Source of the DNA: Condylostoma magnum
Taxonomy: Eukaryota > Ciliophora > Heterotrichea > Heterotrichida > Condylostomatidae
DNA length: 64,000 bases
NCBI GenBank assembly: GCA_920105805.1
Contig: CAKKTI010000041.1
Coordinates: forward strand, 1 to 64,000
Direction: 5' to 3'
Part shown: one piece after another, positions 10,734 to 23,166 of the stretch
How positions within the stretch are numbered: the first letter of the stretch is position 1
How the letters are laid out: the number at the start of each line of letters is the position of its first letter
The notes under the pieces: model-generated
Databases searched by the model: none
The model's input: the letters and a program-made list of their open reading frames with translations, nothing else
What the model was told of the DNA's origin: nothing
Position numbers and translations under genes: made by a program

Positions 10734-13700
10734 ACCTATGTTATCGTCTTCATTAAAATTATCTTGCACCCATTTGATGAAGCTTCCATGCTGAATGGCT
10801 AAGTTTATCCACCGTTTAAACTTATCTTGCACGTTTTTCCTATGCTCTGATGAGTTTTGCTGTATTAATGAATAAAAAGTCATCTCTACTAAATTTGTAG
10901 TGCATTCAATAATATTATTAACATCAAAATTAAACATGTTATTCAAAGATGCAAATTCTTGAAAACTTTCTACTGAGTTATAATGAGTCTTGCATGTATC
11001 AATTGCTTGCTATAAGGAATGATTAGAGGTGTAATTGTAATAGAATTAGATAGAAAATTCCAGTAATTCTATCAATAATTTCGCATCAGGGTAGATTTTC
11101 TCGTAAATTGAAATTGATATCAATCCTTATGATAAATTTTCGAATAATTCAATAACAGTGATTTCTAAGTGCAAAGTTTGTATAGAATTTAAGTGATTTT
11201 CTTACAAATTCTACTATTTCTTCTACCCTCCCAGAATGTCTAATTGTTTATTCTATTTATTGGTAGAATTTATATCAATCGAATTAATCTTTTTCTCAAA
11301 TGAAGAACTAGGCTGAAACCCAGTCTAAACTGAACTGAGAGGTATTCTATACAAATTACCAGCAGCTAGTCTTAGATACTCAATGACTTATTGCTTAGGA
11401 CTTATCAATGCCAGTTTACTTATAATATTAACGAGTAGCTATAACTCTTCTAGATATCCAATAGTAAACTTTTTATTTTCTTATACTAGCCCATCCTCAA
11501 GATTATAGCTTAATAGATGAACAACTCTATCGTTATTTGCTTGTAAGAATCCCACTACTAGAGTCTGTAGCCCCGGCTCGTCTTCTAATGTATCTAATAG
11601 TTACTCAGCTAGAATTAGTGTCCAACACCACAAAATATGAGAACTAGACCTTTACTATCCTTCGTATTCCTGCCACATGCCTTTTATACGAGAATTATTA
11701 TTTAAGGCTACTAGTACTCTATCAGATAATAAAAGCTTTGCACCGGATTAGAATTAGGCTAAATTCACTGAAAATTTCAAAACAGCTAATAAAGCCTAAT
11801 CTGTACACTAGGTTTCTTATATATACTAGTAGATTTTCCTGATCACTCTGGATTAAGTGAAGAACAACACTTATTCGTCACTTTTTATTAGTTGCAGGAA
11901 ACCTTCAAAAACTGTGACGCATAATGCAAACCTTTCTTGTATTTAATCGAGCTTTTAGCCTAGTTTATCGATTATCTCGTATATGCTATCTGATTGCATC
12001 TGTATAATTTGCATGTATTGTATTACTATAAGAAGAAATGTAAGAAACTCTGTGGATATTTCTATAAATGGAATTATGTCATTTATTTCTGCTAGGAATC
12101 TAGAAATTGTTCTTTAAAACAGTTATTCTTTAGATTTTACATGAATTCCATAGTTTAGGCAGTAAGTCATTATTTCCAATTTATAACCAAATGACTTTTT
12201 AATGCTTTCCTATTACCAAATTGTATCTTTTATTGTATCTGACCAAATGGTGAATAAAATGTTCCCTACTACTTTTTCAGACTCTTAAATACAGAAAAAT
12301 CCACTGCTGACTCCTTAACTCGAGTTACTTTTCTTAACCGAGGACATTTTTTTACCAGAAGCTCCAAATGAGCCTAAAACTCCTACTAATGTTTTAAACG
12401 AATTCAAAGCTTTATTCTAAGCATCTATTAAAGATTTCTCCTCATTACAGTTTATAAAGGATTCTATTATTGCCTCGATTAAGTTAGGGTCTCCTTCTTA
12501 TGATATTATATAGTCTGGAACTAATTAAAACTAATAAAAGTATTGGGGTCCGTAAGAGTTTATGTTTGTTTCTAGCAAACTTCAGTGTGGATTTGGAGAT
12601 ATTTAAGTAGTTTCAAAGTCATTAGAGAACAATTAGCACTCGTTTAGGTAAGTTTAGACTTAATTCATTTTGTTTTGTACTACAGGAGATGCACTTACTA
12701 ATGTTAACTTTTTTAATAGTCTTTAAAACGATTCCCTGCTGAAAGTTAATTGGATAATTTGTTAGCTATTAGTGCTATTTAGTACATGAGATGATAATAT
12801 GTCAAATAAAGCTTTATAACCGTGGAAAAGCACTATATTTTCTTATAGTTCCATATCATCAGTCACCTATAGCACATACACCGACACTTTGAATACATTA
12901 GAGATCAATCGATCATCTTTTAAAAACAACTCAGCTATTTATCTATAATGCTACTACTAACGTATGATTTCATCAATGAATATAAGAAAGTGCACTATAT
13001 TCTAAATTGTGTAAAAATTACCATTATAACGACTTTCACTAAATTTAAACAATTTTCCTATTAAATCCTCAAAACTGCATCCAGGGATTTTCTCATTGAA
13101 CATTTCATTCATTAATGGTTTTTAGGTAGTAAGAGCTAGTGTCAGATATTACAAAGCATAGGTATTAAACTTACATTTTATCTAATCACTCATATTAATA
13201 CCTTTATCAAACAAAAATGAGAAAATTGTTTTGAAAAATCTGTTTTTTATTATTGTCTTTTCACCTATAAGGAAATAGTGTAAAGAGGGCGCATTTTAAG
13301 TCATTTTTCAAAATCCCATTAGTGAACATAGTGTTTTTATTGATGCTATACAGTGACTATGCTTTTCTAGTCCAAACTCGGGTGGCTTTATGTTCGCCAT
13401 TAAGCAAATTACTAGATGCTGATTTGTTTCATCATTATAGTTATTGGAAATCACTCTTTTAAACTCACTTACAACTAATAATTATTCAATAATAGGATTG
13501 AAAACCTCATCTAATTAGTACAAATTCATCTCTATCAGTAGATTAATGCATTCAATTGCATAGTATATGCTTTTATACAGAATATTTTAGTCATCTATAC
13601 TCCCTTCTTTTAAAACTAAGTTGTTTCAATGACGATTAACAAATGCAATTTCCTTATTTTAGTTTGTAATGGGATAAATATCAACCTGGTCTCTTAAATA

Positions 13701-16058
13701 CTTGACTAAGTTAGATCTGTTTATAATATTGACGATTATATCATAAATTATCATATTTTTAGTGGATTAAACCAGTGGTATCTTTTTCAGAGTTTAGTAT
13801 AAGATTTTATTTATAAGTAAGATTGCATTTTACCTTTATGTAAACTGCCAAGTGCTACTATCTAAGAATATTTCACTAAAAGCAAACTTTAATCCTTCTT
13901 GCATATAATCTACAGCATGTTCATTAAAAACTTGCATATAATTCTAGTCTTTCACTAGAGCTAATAGAAACTTCAAGGATGCCAACGATATATTATTCTA
14001 TTGTATTTCCTTTCCTCTGATACTGTTTGCTAGGGTAAAAATAGTTCTCCTGCCCCTACTTAAATCTACTAAGGCCTATGCAACTCTAAAGGGCTGAGCA
14101 AATTTATATAATTCACTTAATCCATCTAGTATTTTTGATAGTAACTAGGAGGGTTGATTATCTAATCTTGATAATTCTAGAAAACTTTCAGCTAATAAAG
14201 CTTCTTGGCCAAATTAGTCCTCTGCATTGTTTACTATTTCATCTATACGATTGCAGATCTCAGAGTCTTATATTATAAGTGTTGTATAAAGATCTATGTA
14301 TTAAATCAACGACTCATAGTCTTATACTACTCCTCTTTTCAGCGATTATAAGGCTTCACTTCAGCTATTAAATAAAATAGGCCATAAGGAGTAATTCACT
14401 AGCCATTTAGCTATTACATAATCCTTGCCGTGCTCTTATAACACCTCAGCTTCTGTATTGGCAGGAATTGTAATTATTCTGTGCATCAGTTGGCTAGTTG
14501 ATATTACCCTTTAGTTCTCATGATCAATTACTTGTATTTAACTTCTTTTTGTAGGGACTGTATAACTTGTTAGATTGTCAAGATAACCAACTACCTCTGG
14601 GGCAAAGTTGTTGTTTTTGTCTCCTATCAAAACCTTTATGAACTATATCCACAAATGAGACTCATATGGGAATTTTGATTGAAGATAATCAAGCATTAGA
14701 TAAAGGCCATCTTTTACTTAGAAGTCCTGGTTTCAGAAGGTCTCCAAGGAGAATCCTTTAAGACATTAGCATGTTATATTGACAAAAATATCATAGTTTT
14801 AGGATGTCTAGATTTCGCATTGAGAGTGAAGACTGCCCATTAGTTGCTTCATTATGTATTTCATAGCATCCGCAATTTCTGAATTCTAAGCCCTAAATGG
14901 TTCTCTTTATGTAACTTGTCATAAATAATCAACAGAGTCAATTCCAGCCGATAACTACTAAGCAATTTCTATATCAGCCTATTCTACATGTGTAGTATTG
15001 CCAGGATAGCACTACCCCCAGGATATAACACAAAGCCACTGCAAGCTAATAGGCCCTAATTACTCCGGAAGAGCATCCTCAGATTCATATAAATTTTTGA
15101 AAAAATCCTTTATTTTATCATATTTTTGCTTTTCACATAGGAAATTAAAAGGATTCTTATCAGTGTCAGGAGAATAAAGAGACTTTCTATCACAAAATGG
15201 ATCTAATCTTATACAAGCCAGTATAAGAATCATGGATAAGTCTGAAATTTAATCTGCCAACTGTTCACTTGCATGGCGGTACTCAGCAATTCTACTGTCT
15301 TATTAAAGTTATCTCCAACTACCCATGAAATTTTACTCATAAAACTTAGAAAGATAGTATAGAAGTTTCTCTTATGAGCATTAATGAGTATCATAGTACA
15401 AAATGATTAAAATTTAAAGCAATTCTTTCTGTTCAGATAGTGTTTATAAGATTCACTCTTCAATTCCTTATGCAAACTATATCTCATTAGGGACTTTTTA
15501 ATTAAAGCTATTATCTAATTACTAGCTAACCTTTTGAAGAATTTAATTATCCTATACAAACTATATACAGTAATCTTAAATTGAACTTTGTTAATTAGTA
15601 GCATTGATTACTAGTTTTAGACAGGCCTTTAGTAAAAATATACGCTCTTTGTAGTAGTACTTTATTAAGGGATTTTCTAGGTCAATTAACGATTAATTCA
15701 AAAGATGATGCTCACTTTGCTATAATTTTTAAAACAAATGAGGATGTTCTTAAAGATATGTTTCGAGTAGTTAAAACGTTGATGCTTGGTGAAGATTTAG
15801 TTTTTTGCTTAAAGATGTAATAAAGCTTTAAAGGGTGTTGTTTAGAGGGCTTTGATTCAGTTTAAATTGACTAGGATCGTAACTTGAGGCAGGAGGTTTG
15901 TAAAAGTCTAAGATAAGGGTCAATTTTGCATTGATAACTTCACTTTCGAGAACGTTCAGGATTCTATCTGGCATGTTGTTATGTATATCAGTATCTATAA
16001 GCTAGAAGATTTTAGCATTTTCCTCTGTGAATGCCTGGTGTATCTGAATTTAGTCCAT
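10722..16058 (-). CDS. NUP205: Nup205/Nup192-type nucleoporin
   Basis: A 1,778-residue all-helical protein without introns that I can see. Length and the long alpha-solenoid composition match Nup205/Nup192, the large scaffold of the nuclear pore inner ring. The N-terminal block has the family-like KYYYKERIFLLKACLKLV and WFLYWLVQDW segments, followed by hundreds of residues of Leu/Ile/Phe-rich helices. Several Trp are TGA (for example QVTWREPFRAW). The assignment rests on size, helical pattern and partial similarity, not a single signature motif; Nup188 is the main alternative. It ends GLGW-TGA, one of the clearer TGA stops here. The start codon is the first Met, 117 bases from the divergent membrane-protein gene. 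Confidence 0.65.
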
Positions 16059-16174
16059 TTTTAAGCGGTTTATTTAAGTAAAGTTTATATATACAAGAAT
16101 GTATATGTTAGTGATGTACAATTACTTAACAATTCTATAAGGCTTATAAAACATACTTTTTATACTATCATAAA

Positions 16175-19100
16175 ATGGTTTTTCTAATACTGATATTACT
16201 AACTAAGGCCCTACTCTGTGATTAAAACTGCTTAATATGTAAAGACTCCGAATGTTTGGAATGTTAAGACAATTACATTCTCGTTAACAACTAATGCCAC
16301 TCTTAATTTCACCGCAACCTAGCTGCTTGCACTGAAACAGGCTGTCTTGTCTGTCCTTCTGATCCAGCATGCCAAACCTGTAACTAAGGTCTAAATTACT
16401 ACAACGATGGGTCAGGAAATTGCTGTTAAATGGACAAATGCAGTGACTGTGCTGCAAATAGAGCAGATTGCACTACCTGTGAAGGATCATATATAAAAAA
16501 TGCATCAGGGGACTGTTGCTTGAGTGACTAGTGCGCTGATTGTAGTTCAGATCCCGACATATGCACTACTTGTGAAGCAGGTTTTAACAAATCAGGAAGT
16601 GACACCTGTTGCCTTGATCCCAATTGCCAAGCATGTGCCGCTGATCCTAACGTATGCCAAGTATGCAATCCTGGGTATTATTTCGACTCTGCTGGAATTT
16701 GCTGCTCTATGACACACTGTGATGACTGTTCCACTAGTCCTAGTGCATGTGATACTTGCTTGGCCGGGTATAAGAATAATTCAGCAACTTGTGATTAATG
16801 TACAGAACTGAATTGCAGCTAATGTGATACACATGTTGATATATGTGATGCTTGTACTCCTGTAACTCATTTTTTGAATGCATCCGGACATTGCTGTGCC
16901 ATGGATAACTGTCTTCTATGCGAGCCTTAAAGAAATATTTGTTTGCTATGTGGGGATGGATACGCTGTAAATTCTTCGGATGTATGTGAAAGTTGTGTAG
17001 ATGTAAACTGTTAGGTTTGTGACACTGCTACAAATTTCTGCGATACTTGCAATGGTGGATTCTTTACTGATGATTTAGGAAATTGTTGTTCTATGGACGG
17101 ATGCTTAGATTGCTCAGGTGATCCAAACACTTGTACTGATTGTGGAACTGGTAAAATGATTCCTACTTGTGATCCTTGCACAGGTGACTGCAAGGAATGC
17201 TAAAACACTCCAGACGAGTGTACATCCTGCAACGACCCTAATGCAAGTCCTAACGCTCCAGCCGCCGACTGTACATGCAATCCAGAATTCTACGATTCAA
17301 ATACACTGGATGCAGTAGTAACCTGTGCTCCCTGCTACCCTGTATGTGCAACATGCGACTAGGCTAATATATGTCTTACATGCAAAGATCCTCTTGCAAC
17401 TCCTAATGCGACAGTGGGGTGTGATTGTCCACTTATACATTATGATGACGATCCAAGTATAGCAGTATAAGATTGCTAGCCTTGTCATGTTGACTGTGAT
17501 ACATGTTCTGTGGCTGATCTATGCGATACTTGTCTGCCCGCTGATACAACCCCCAGTGCTACTATAGGATGTGAGTGTCTGCCTGGGTATATTGATGAAA
17601 GTGCACCTGCTGATCCTATTGACTGCTAATTGTGCCATGGAAGTTGTGTTGGATGTGTAGGATAAAGGGATAATTGTATTGCGTGTCCTGACGTTAATGC
17701 TATTGCGGTTCCTAATAATGAGTGCTAATGTATTCCTGGGTATTATGATGCAGGTCCTGGAGAATCTCTGATTTGTGTTCAGTGTCATCCTGATTGCGTT
17801 ACATGCACTGGGCCTAATATCTGTGATGCATGTGATTAGGCTAATACGGAGCCTGATGGAACAGCTGGATGCAGATGCGCCAGAGGATGGTATGATAACG
17901 ACCCAACAACAGCTATTGAGTGTCTGCCATGTCATCCGCATTGCTGAAGCTGCATAGAGGAAGACTTATGTGTTGTCTGTAATGATGGAAATGCTCACCC
18001 TTCACTAGTAGAAGGATGTGAGTGTAATGTTCCTCTAGTCGACATGGATTTCGGTATAAATCTAGACTGCTAACCTTGTAACGGAGAGTGTATAACATGC
18101 AATCATCCAGATCTCTGTTTAACATGTAAGGACCCCTTATCTACTCCAGATAGTACAATAGGCTGCAACTGCCCAATTGGTTATTATGACTCAGTGCCAG
18201 ACTACTCCAATATAATCTGCGAGCCATGCCATATACACTGTTATTCCTGTGACTAAGCAGATGTGTGTTTAATATGCATTGATGAGGATAAGCGAGCAAT
18301 CACTAATCCAACTATAGGCTGTGAATGTCCTCCAGGGCAACTTGACAGAGACTAAACATATGAAAGAATCGACTGTATAGATTGCCATCCTCACTGCTCC
18401 AAGTGCAGTAGAGAAAACCTATGTGATTAATGCAAAGCTAATAATGCAATACCTGGATCGAGCAAAGGGTGTAAGTGTGAGCCTAATTGAAGAAATATAA
18501 GCACAGACCCGGATGTAGTGGAATGCAAGTAATGCCATCCCCATTGTCTGTCCTGTAGTGATGATGACAGTTGTGATAGTTGCATTGATTAAAATGCTCA
18601 GCCACATCAGTCTATTGGCTGTGAGTGTAAAAAGTAGTACTATGATCATGACTTTGATGATTCGTAGGTTATTGATTGCCAGAAGTGCTCTGAAGGATGT
18701 GCTATATGTATTAATTCAGAAACATGCTAAGAGTGTATTAATGCTACATTTTAGCTAACTGCTGGTGGAAGATGTTTGTGTCCTGATTTCGCAGAGAGGA
18801 TTGGCGATAGGTGCTAATGTGTTACTGGGTTTGTAGATAAAAGTGTAAATGATAGTTTTAATACAATTGAGTGTGTTTTTGATCCTAGTAACTAATGCCC
18901 TGTTGGATGGTTTGAGGAACTTGGAACGTGTAAGCTGTGTTTAAGACTTTGTTATCACTGCATTGATAATCAAGAGTGTTTGCTATGTGTTCCTAATTCA
19001 TATAAATAAGCTGGGTAATGCTACTGTGATGAAGGTTATGAGTAAAGGGATAGAGTTTGTGTAGTAAAGGGAAGTCTGGACGATGATGGCCAACAGTCAG

Positions 19101-21358
19101 ATTAGTCTGATTCAGGTATATAAGGAGACGAAGATATATCATTCGATGAGATATTTGAAAATATCGGTATACATATAGCCTTGTGGCCTATCGGGTTAAG
19201 TGTAATTCTAAATGTACTAGGAGCAGGTGTTTCCGGAACTTGGCTTATTATAAATACTTGCTAGGTATTATAATTAGTCCCATTAATGAATTTAACAATT
19301 ACCCCGGAATTTGCAGGGTTTTCCCGAGGATTGAAGATGTATAATCCCATTCCCAACATTTTTACTTATATGGTTGATGATGGATCAGAGGCTGCATTTG
19401 AGAGAGCTGATTTATATGGATATGATTCTGTATACTGAATAAGTAATGCAGGGTAATGGCTGTTTATATTACTGGTGGTTTGCTTCATGTACGGAGTGTT
19501 TCATCTAATGAGCAAGTTTAAAAGTGAAAGAGTGTCTAGTTTTGGACGGTCAGCGAAGGAATAATACAGGTACAATGTTTTATTGAGGTATTAAGTAGAG
19601 TGCTATTTAGAAGTATCCATTGCTGCTTTGATTTAACTGACCAATTTAGGAAACGATGATGCTTTTGTTATTGCAAGCGGAATCTTTGGAATGATTTCAT
19701 TTGCATTTCTGATTGCAACACCTGTCATTATATTTGTTTTAATTATAAGGCATGGGTTAGAGGCTGATAACTAAAATTGAAGTACTATTTTCTCAGAGTT
19801 TAGACAAGATTCTATAAGATCACAGTTTTATTTTGGCATTTTTATACTAAGAAGGTTGATTTATGCCCTTAATTTAGCATTCTTTTATGATGCGCCAATT
19901 TATCAAGGTGTACTGGCATGCAGTTTGGCTTGTATAACCTTTTTTTATATTATAACTGTACATCCTTTTACAATATAACGTAGATTTATAATGCATAGTG
20001 TGTGTGAAGGAATTGTAATATACATATTCATAATTGCTATAGTACAACATGGAGAGTTAAATGATATGCTTGATCTGATACTTACAATAGTAGGAGTAAT
20101 CGCTGTAGGAGGTATTTTCATTTTCATATTAGGCAACGCATTATATGAAGTAATTCATGCGGCAGTTCTAAAAGAAAGATAAGAAGATTTAATATCCAAT
20201 AGAGTTCAACCATAAGATAAATCTGATATAGTAGGCACTACAAAAATAGACTAATTAAAGGTCCCCAATACTGAAGAAGAGCACTTCTTACATACGCAGC
20301 ATACACCCCGAGGATTCAAAGATTCTATTTAACTAGCTTACAGCAAGCCTGATCACAATCTTGACTCAGTTCCAGGAATTAGCATACCTGATATCATTCT
20401 AGACTCAAAAATGGACGAGATTGACTTACCACCTGCAGATGGAAATTCTTTAAGGAATAAATTTTAGTTTTTATTAAATATGAGAAAAAAGCAAAGCTTA
20501 AAGGTTACTATCAATTCCATAAAAGAAATTGATGTAAAAATACCGAGACGAGTGGTGAAAAGAATTAAAGTAAAGGGAAGAGCTATTAAGAGCTGTAAAA
20601 ATAGTCAAAATGCAACAGAATTGATGGAAAAATGATCCGAATAGTTTTATACTGCCATGCATTATAAAATAACGCCTATTATACAAAATAAAGCTTAGAT
20701 ATCTCCTAAAATTAGAATAAACACTAAGAAAGTTAAAGATGCAATTGAGAATAGTAAGAATAATTTAAAAATAGCTCAAAGTAATTATTCACCAAGTCTA
20801 TACCAAGAGCCAATGATTCTTGATAGCATTGAAGAGTAAGCGGAGATTACTTATGATAATCAGATTTTAAACAAAAAGCACTAAAGTATAGCAATATAAT
20901 GTGATCAAAATGATTTTAACTCACTGAAATAGTATAAATCGTTAAGTCCCACACAATTTACAGAGTCATCTACTAGGAACTGCTCTTCTCCCAATAGTCC
21001 TAAGACTCACTATAGTTAACACTCTTTTACAAAGTAATTAAGGCAAGTAGCCTATAATTCAACCTGTGTATCCCCCACTTGCTTTACACCGTCGTTCGAT
21101 TAATAATACAAAAAGCACACTATTAGTTCAAGCCCAAAGCCCAGAAGTATTATTATAGGTAAGCAATAAACAAATAATCCCAAAGTACAATCGAATAAAG
21201 CAGTATCATAGAAAGTATTTAAAGGGAAAGGCTTATACCAGCCTACTAAATTTGGGACAATGTATAGTTTAAGTAATGATATACCTAGAATCAGATCAGC
21301 TGTGCATATTTCAAGGAACTAACCTAAGTATAGATATTTTGAAAATAGATTATTTTAG
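16175..21358 (+). CDS. Giant cysteine-repeat membrane protein
   Basis: A 1,727-residue protein starting with a signal peptide (MVFLILILLTKALLCDQ). Residues ~20-330 hold about eight short repeats of the form CxxCxxxxxxCxTCxxGY. Residues ~340-870 hold about ten ~60-residue repeats built as CxxCHxxCxxC...CxxC...GCxCxxGYYD, furin/EGF-like in spacing. About eight membrane helices follow from ~1000 to ~1330 (LWPIGLSVILNVLGAG, WLFILLVVCFMYGVFHL, FIIAIVQHG region). The last ~400 residues are a basic, Ser/Lys-rich cytoplasmic tail. Such Cys-rich multi-pass surface proteins are expanded in ciliates; sensor, adhesin or channel roles are guesses. Four Trp are TGA. The TAG stop is the first in-frame stop after the tail composition ends; TAA follows two codons later. 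Confidence 0.75.
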
Positions 21359-21440
21359 TCATAATTTATCATTAAAGTAGTTTTCATATTATAATAATTG
21401 CTTTTGTATTAAACTTATTTAAACAATAAAACATTAATTA

Positions 21441-21863
21441 TTAATCAGAGTATAAAACATTTAATTCAATACATTGAACTATTTAATCAGAGGTTCTGAT
21501 AACCAAATACATCGTATCTTCGTTCTCTGAAAACATCGGCAAAAATTTAAAGTGTATCCTTCAACTTACATTAGGTTTAAGCTCTATTTCCTTATCTCTT
21601 ATTTCAATGTATTAAGGATGTGTAGTTTACACGTAATAAGTTTAAGTACTATTCTCAGTATTTGTAACTGGGATTTTCTTAAAAGCTGTTTACTGCAAGG
21701 GAAGTTTTAAATCATAGCTTTGGGTAGTTATGCCCTTATAATCATATTCAAGATTTAACTCTTGATTATCCACATTTTCTGTATCCTTTAAACTATTATG
21801 TAAATCTTATTATACTATACGTAATGGCTCTTAGGCCATCTCCCTCTTAGGTGAGCATCCCAT
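21441..21863 (-). CDS. Small MSP-like-domain protein with MGC start
   Basis: A 140-residue protein starting MGCSPKREMAQEPL, a possible N-myristoylation/palmitoylation signal. The rest is one beta-rich domain (AFKKIPVTNTENSTQTYYVQ ... VSWRIHFKFLPMF ... QCIELNVLYSD) resembling the MSP/Ig-like repeats of the NPHP4 C-terminus. It is closely parallel to the last ~90 residues of the upstream gene, whose end reads ECIQLSVTYS. So this is probably a duplicated, detached copy of that domain carrying a membrane anchor. Its ATG is 7 bases past the TAG TAA stop pair of the upstream gene. It ends at tandem TAA TAA. Confidence 0.65.
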
Positions 21864-21873
21864 TTTTATATTA

Positions 21874-22986
21874 CTAAGAATAAGTTACACTAAGTTGTAT
21901 GCACTCAACAATTTTTCCTTGTATTCTAACTACCAAATGATATACTACTTCTTAAAACCCTCCCATAGGCATAAATTTCAATTGAATCTTCCCAGATTAT
22001 CCTGCTTTTACTCAAATAGTTTAATCTTTTATCTGCATTAATTCAGGGTTTGAACTAATTATCTCATACTCTTAATCACTGTCTGTAGTGTTTGTCAGAG
22101 GAAACTTTTTGTATTTAGACTATCCAGCTGGGAGCATTACTTGGTACTGTTGGGTTATATGCTGAGTGAAATCAATGGCTTGCTCAAAAGCTTCATCTTC
22201 ATAATCATCTGAAACTTCTTCATTAAACTCAAGCATATCATCCCCATAATCTTCTTCTTACTCCTCATATGAGTCATGCAGGGAATTATCATAGTCCGAA
22301 GAATCTTCTTCATTATCATACTCCTCTTCATATTAAGAACTACTTTCCTCGTTTTAACTTGCTTCACTTTGCTGACTAGCATATTCTTCACTTTTTTCGT
22401 CATTATTTTGTATAGATTTTTCTTAGCGATTTGTAGTATTTTCATTGTCTTCTTCCTGTATATTTTAAGTTACGAAGAAATCTAGCTCTGGCAGGTTTCT
22501 ATGATTCTCACTCACCGGCCTTCTTTCATACACACTTCTTTTTTATTAATAATTACTAGGTAACCTTCCTCTTTCTTATACAGGAGCTGCATCTGCATAT
22601 ATTTTTGATTTATTGAAGTGATATTCAATCCTTTTAGCCATTAATAAAGGGTGAGGCCAGATCCCCTTTTGTAGTTTAGAGAAAATGATGTGTCCTTAAA
22701 AGTAAATTTCAAATGATCCTATTCTAGGAAAGTGTTATCTTTTGTTAATCGAGTTAGGAATTGGGACATCTTTAGGAAAAACAAAACTGTATTTGTAGCA
22801 GGTTGGGAGAGAATTAGCATATATTCTTACTTCAGAACATAATTTCTTTATTTCTTAAGTAATACTTATTAGGTATTAATCGTATTTGTCTTCTTTGTGC
22901 ATTGTACACCAATTGTGCTTATCACAATTAATACTGAGTATAAATTACCAATGTTCTATGAAAACAACGTGATCCGCGTTTAACAT
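21874..22986 (-). CDS. Rdx/SelW-like domain + acidic linker + MSP-like domain
   Basis: A 370-residue protein. Residues 1-125 resemble the selenoprotein W/T/H (Rdx) thioredoxin-like fold: VVFIEHWQF at the first strand, then FPRIGSFEIYFQGHIIFSKL and a WPHP turn. The redox CxxC/CxxU normally following IEH is not there (IEHW), so redox activity is doubtful. A very acidic Glu/Asp/Ser-rich linker spans ~150-270. The C-terminal ~90 residues are an MSP/Ig-like domain (KKFPLTNTTDSDQEYEII ... KIQLKFMPMGG) like NPHP4 repeats. A ciliary transition-zone role is possible but is inference from that similarity. An alternative frame across 22450-22800 also looked open and was rejected. Confidence 0.65.
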
Positions 22987-23166
22987 TTTTATTTATATTT
23001 TTGAATGTTTATACCAATTTTGCAGTAGGCTCTTATGTGCAGTAGCTATAGTAAAAGTACAGACTTCATAGTAAAACAAATCGATAATAATATGTAAAAC
23101 TTAAATACAAATATACATGATAAACTATACATATGCACCAAATTTGTTAGTTAAATAAGAAATAAT

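Noticed and set aside
16524-18758. Several open frames on both strands inside the cysteine-repeat gene
   Set aside because: They are shadows of the repeat-rich coding frame, which carries the regular Cys spacing, signal peptide and membrane helices.
21793-21820. 28-nt intron joining the two MSP-like frames into one gene
   Set aside because: Each frame has its own end or start: a TAG TAA stop pair, then 7 bases, then ATG (MGCS). Two genes need no splice event and both C-termini match each other.
22450-22850. Alternative minus frame with a 17-nt GTGAGT...TAG intron in the Rdx-like gene
   Set aside because: The competing frame runs unbroken from an ATG at 22986 and gives a recognisable Rdx-type domain without any intron.
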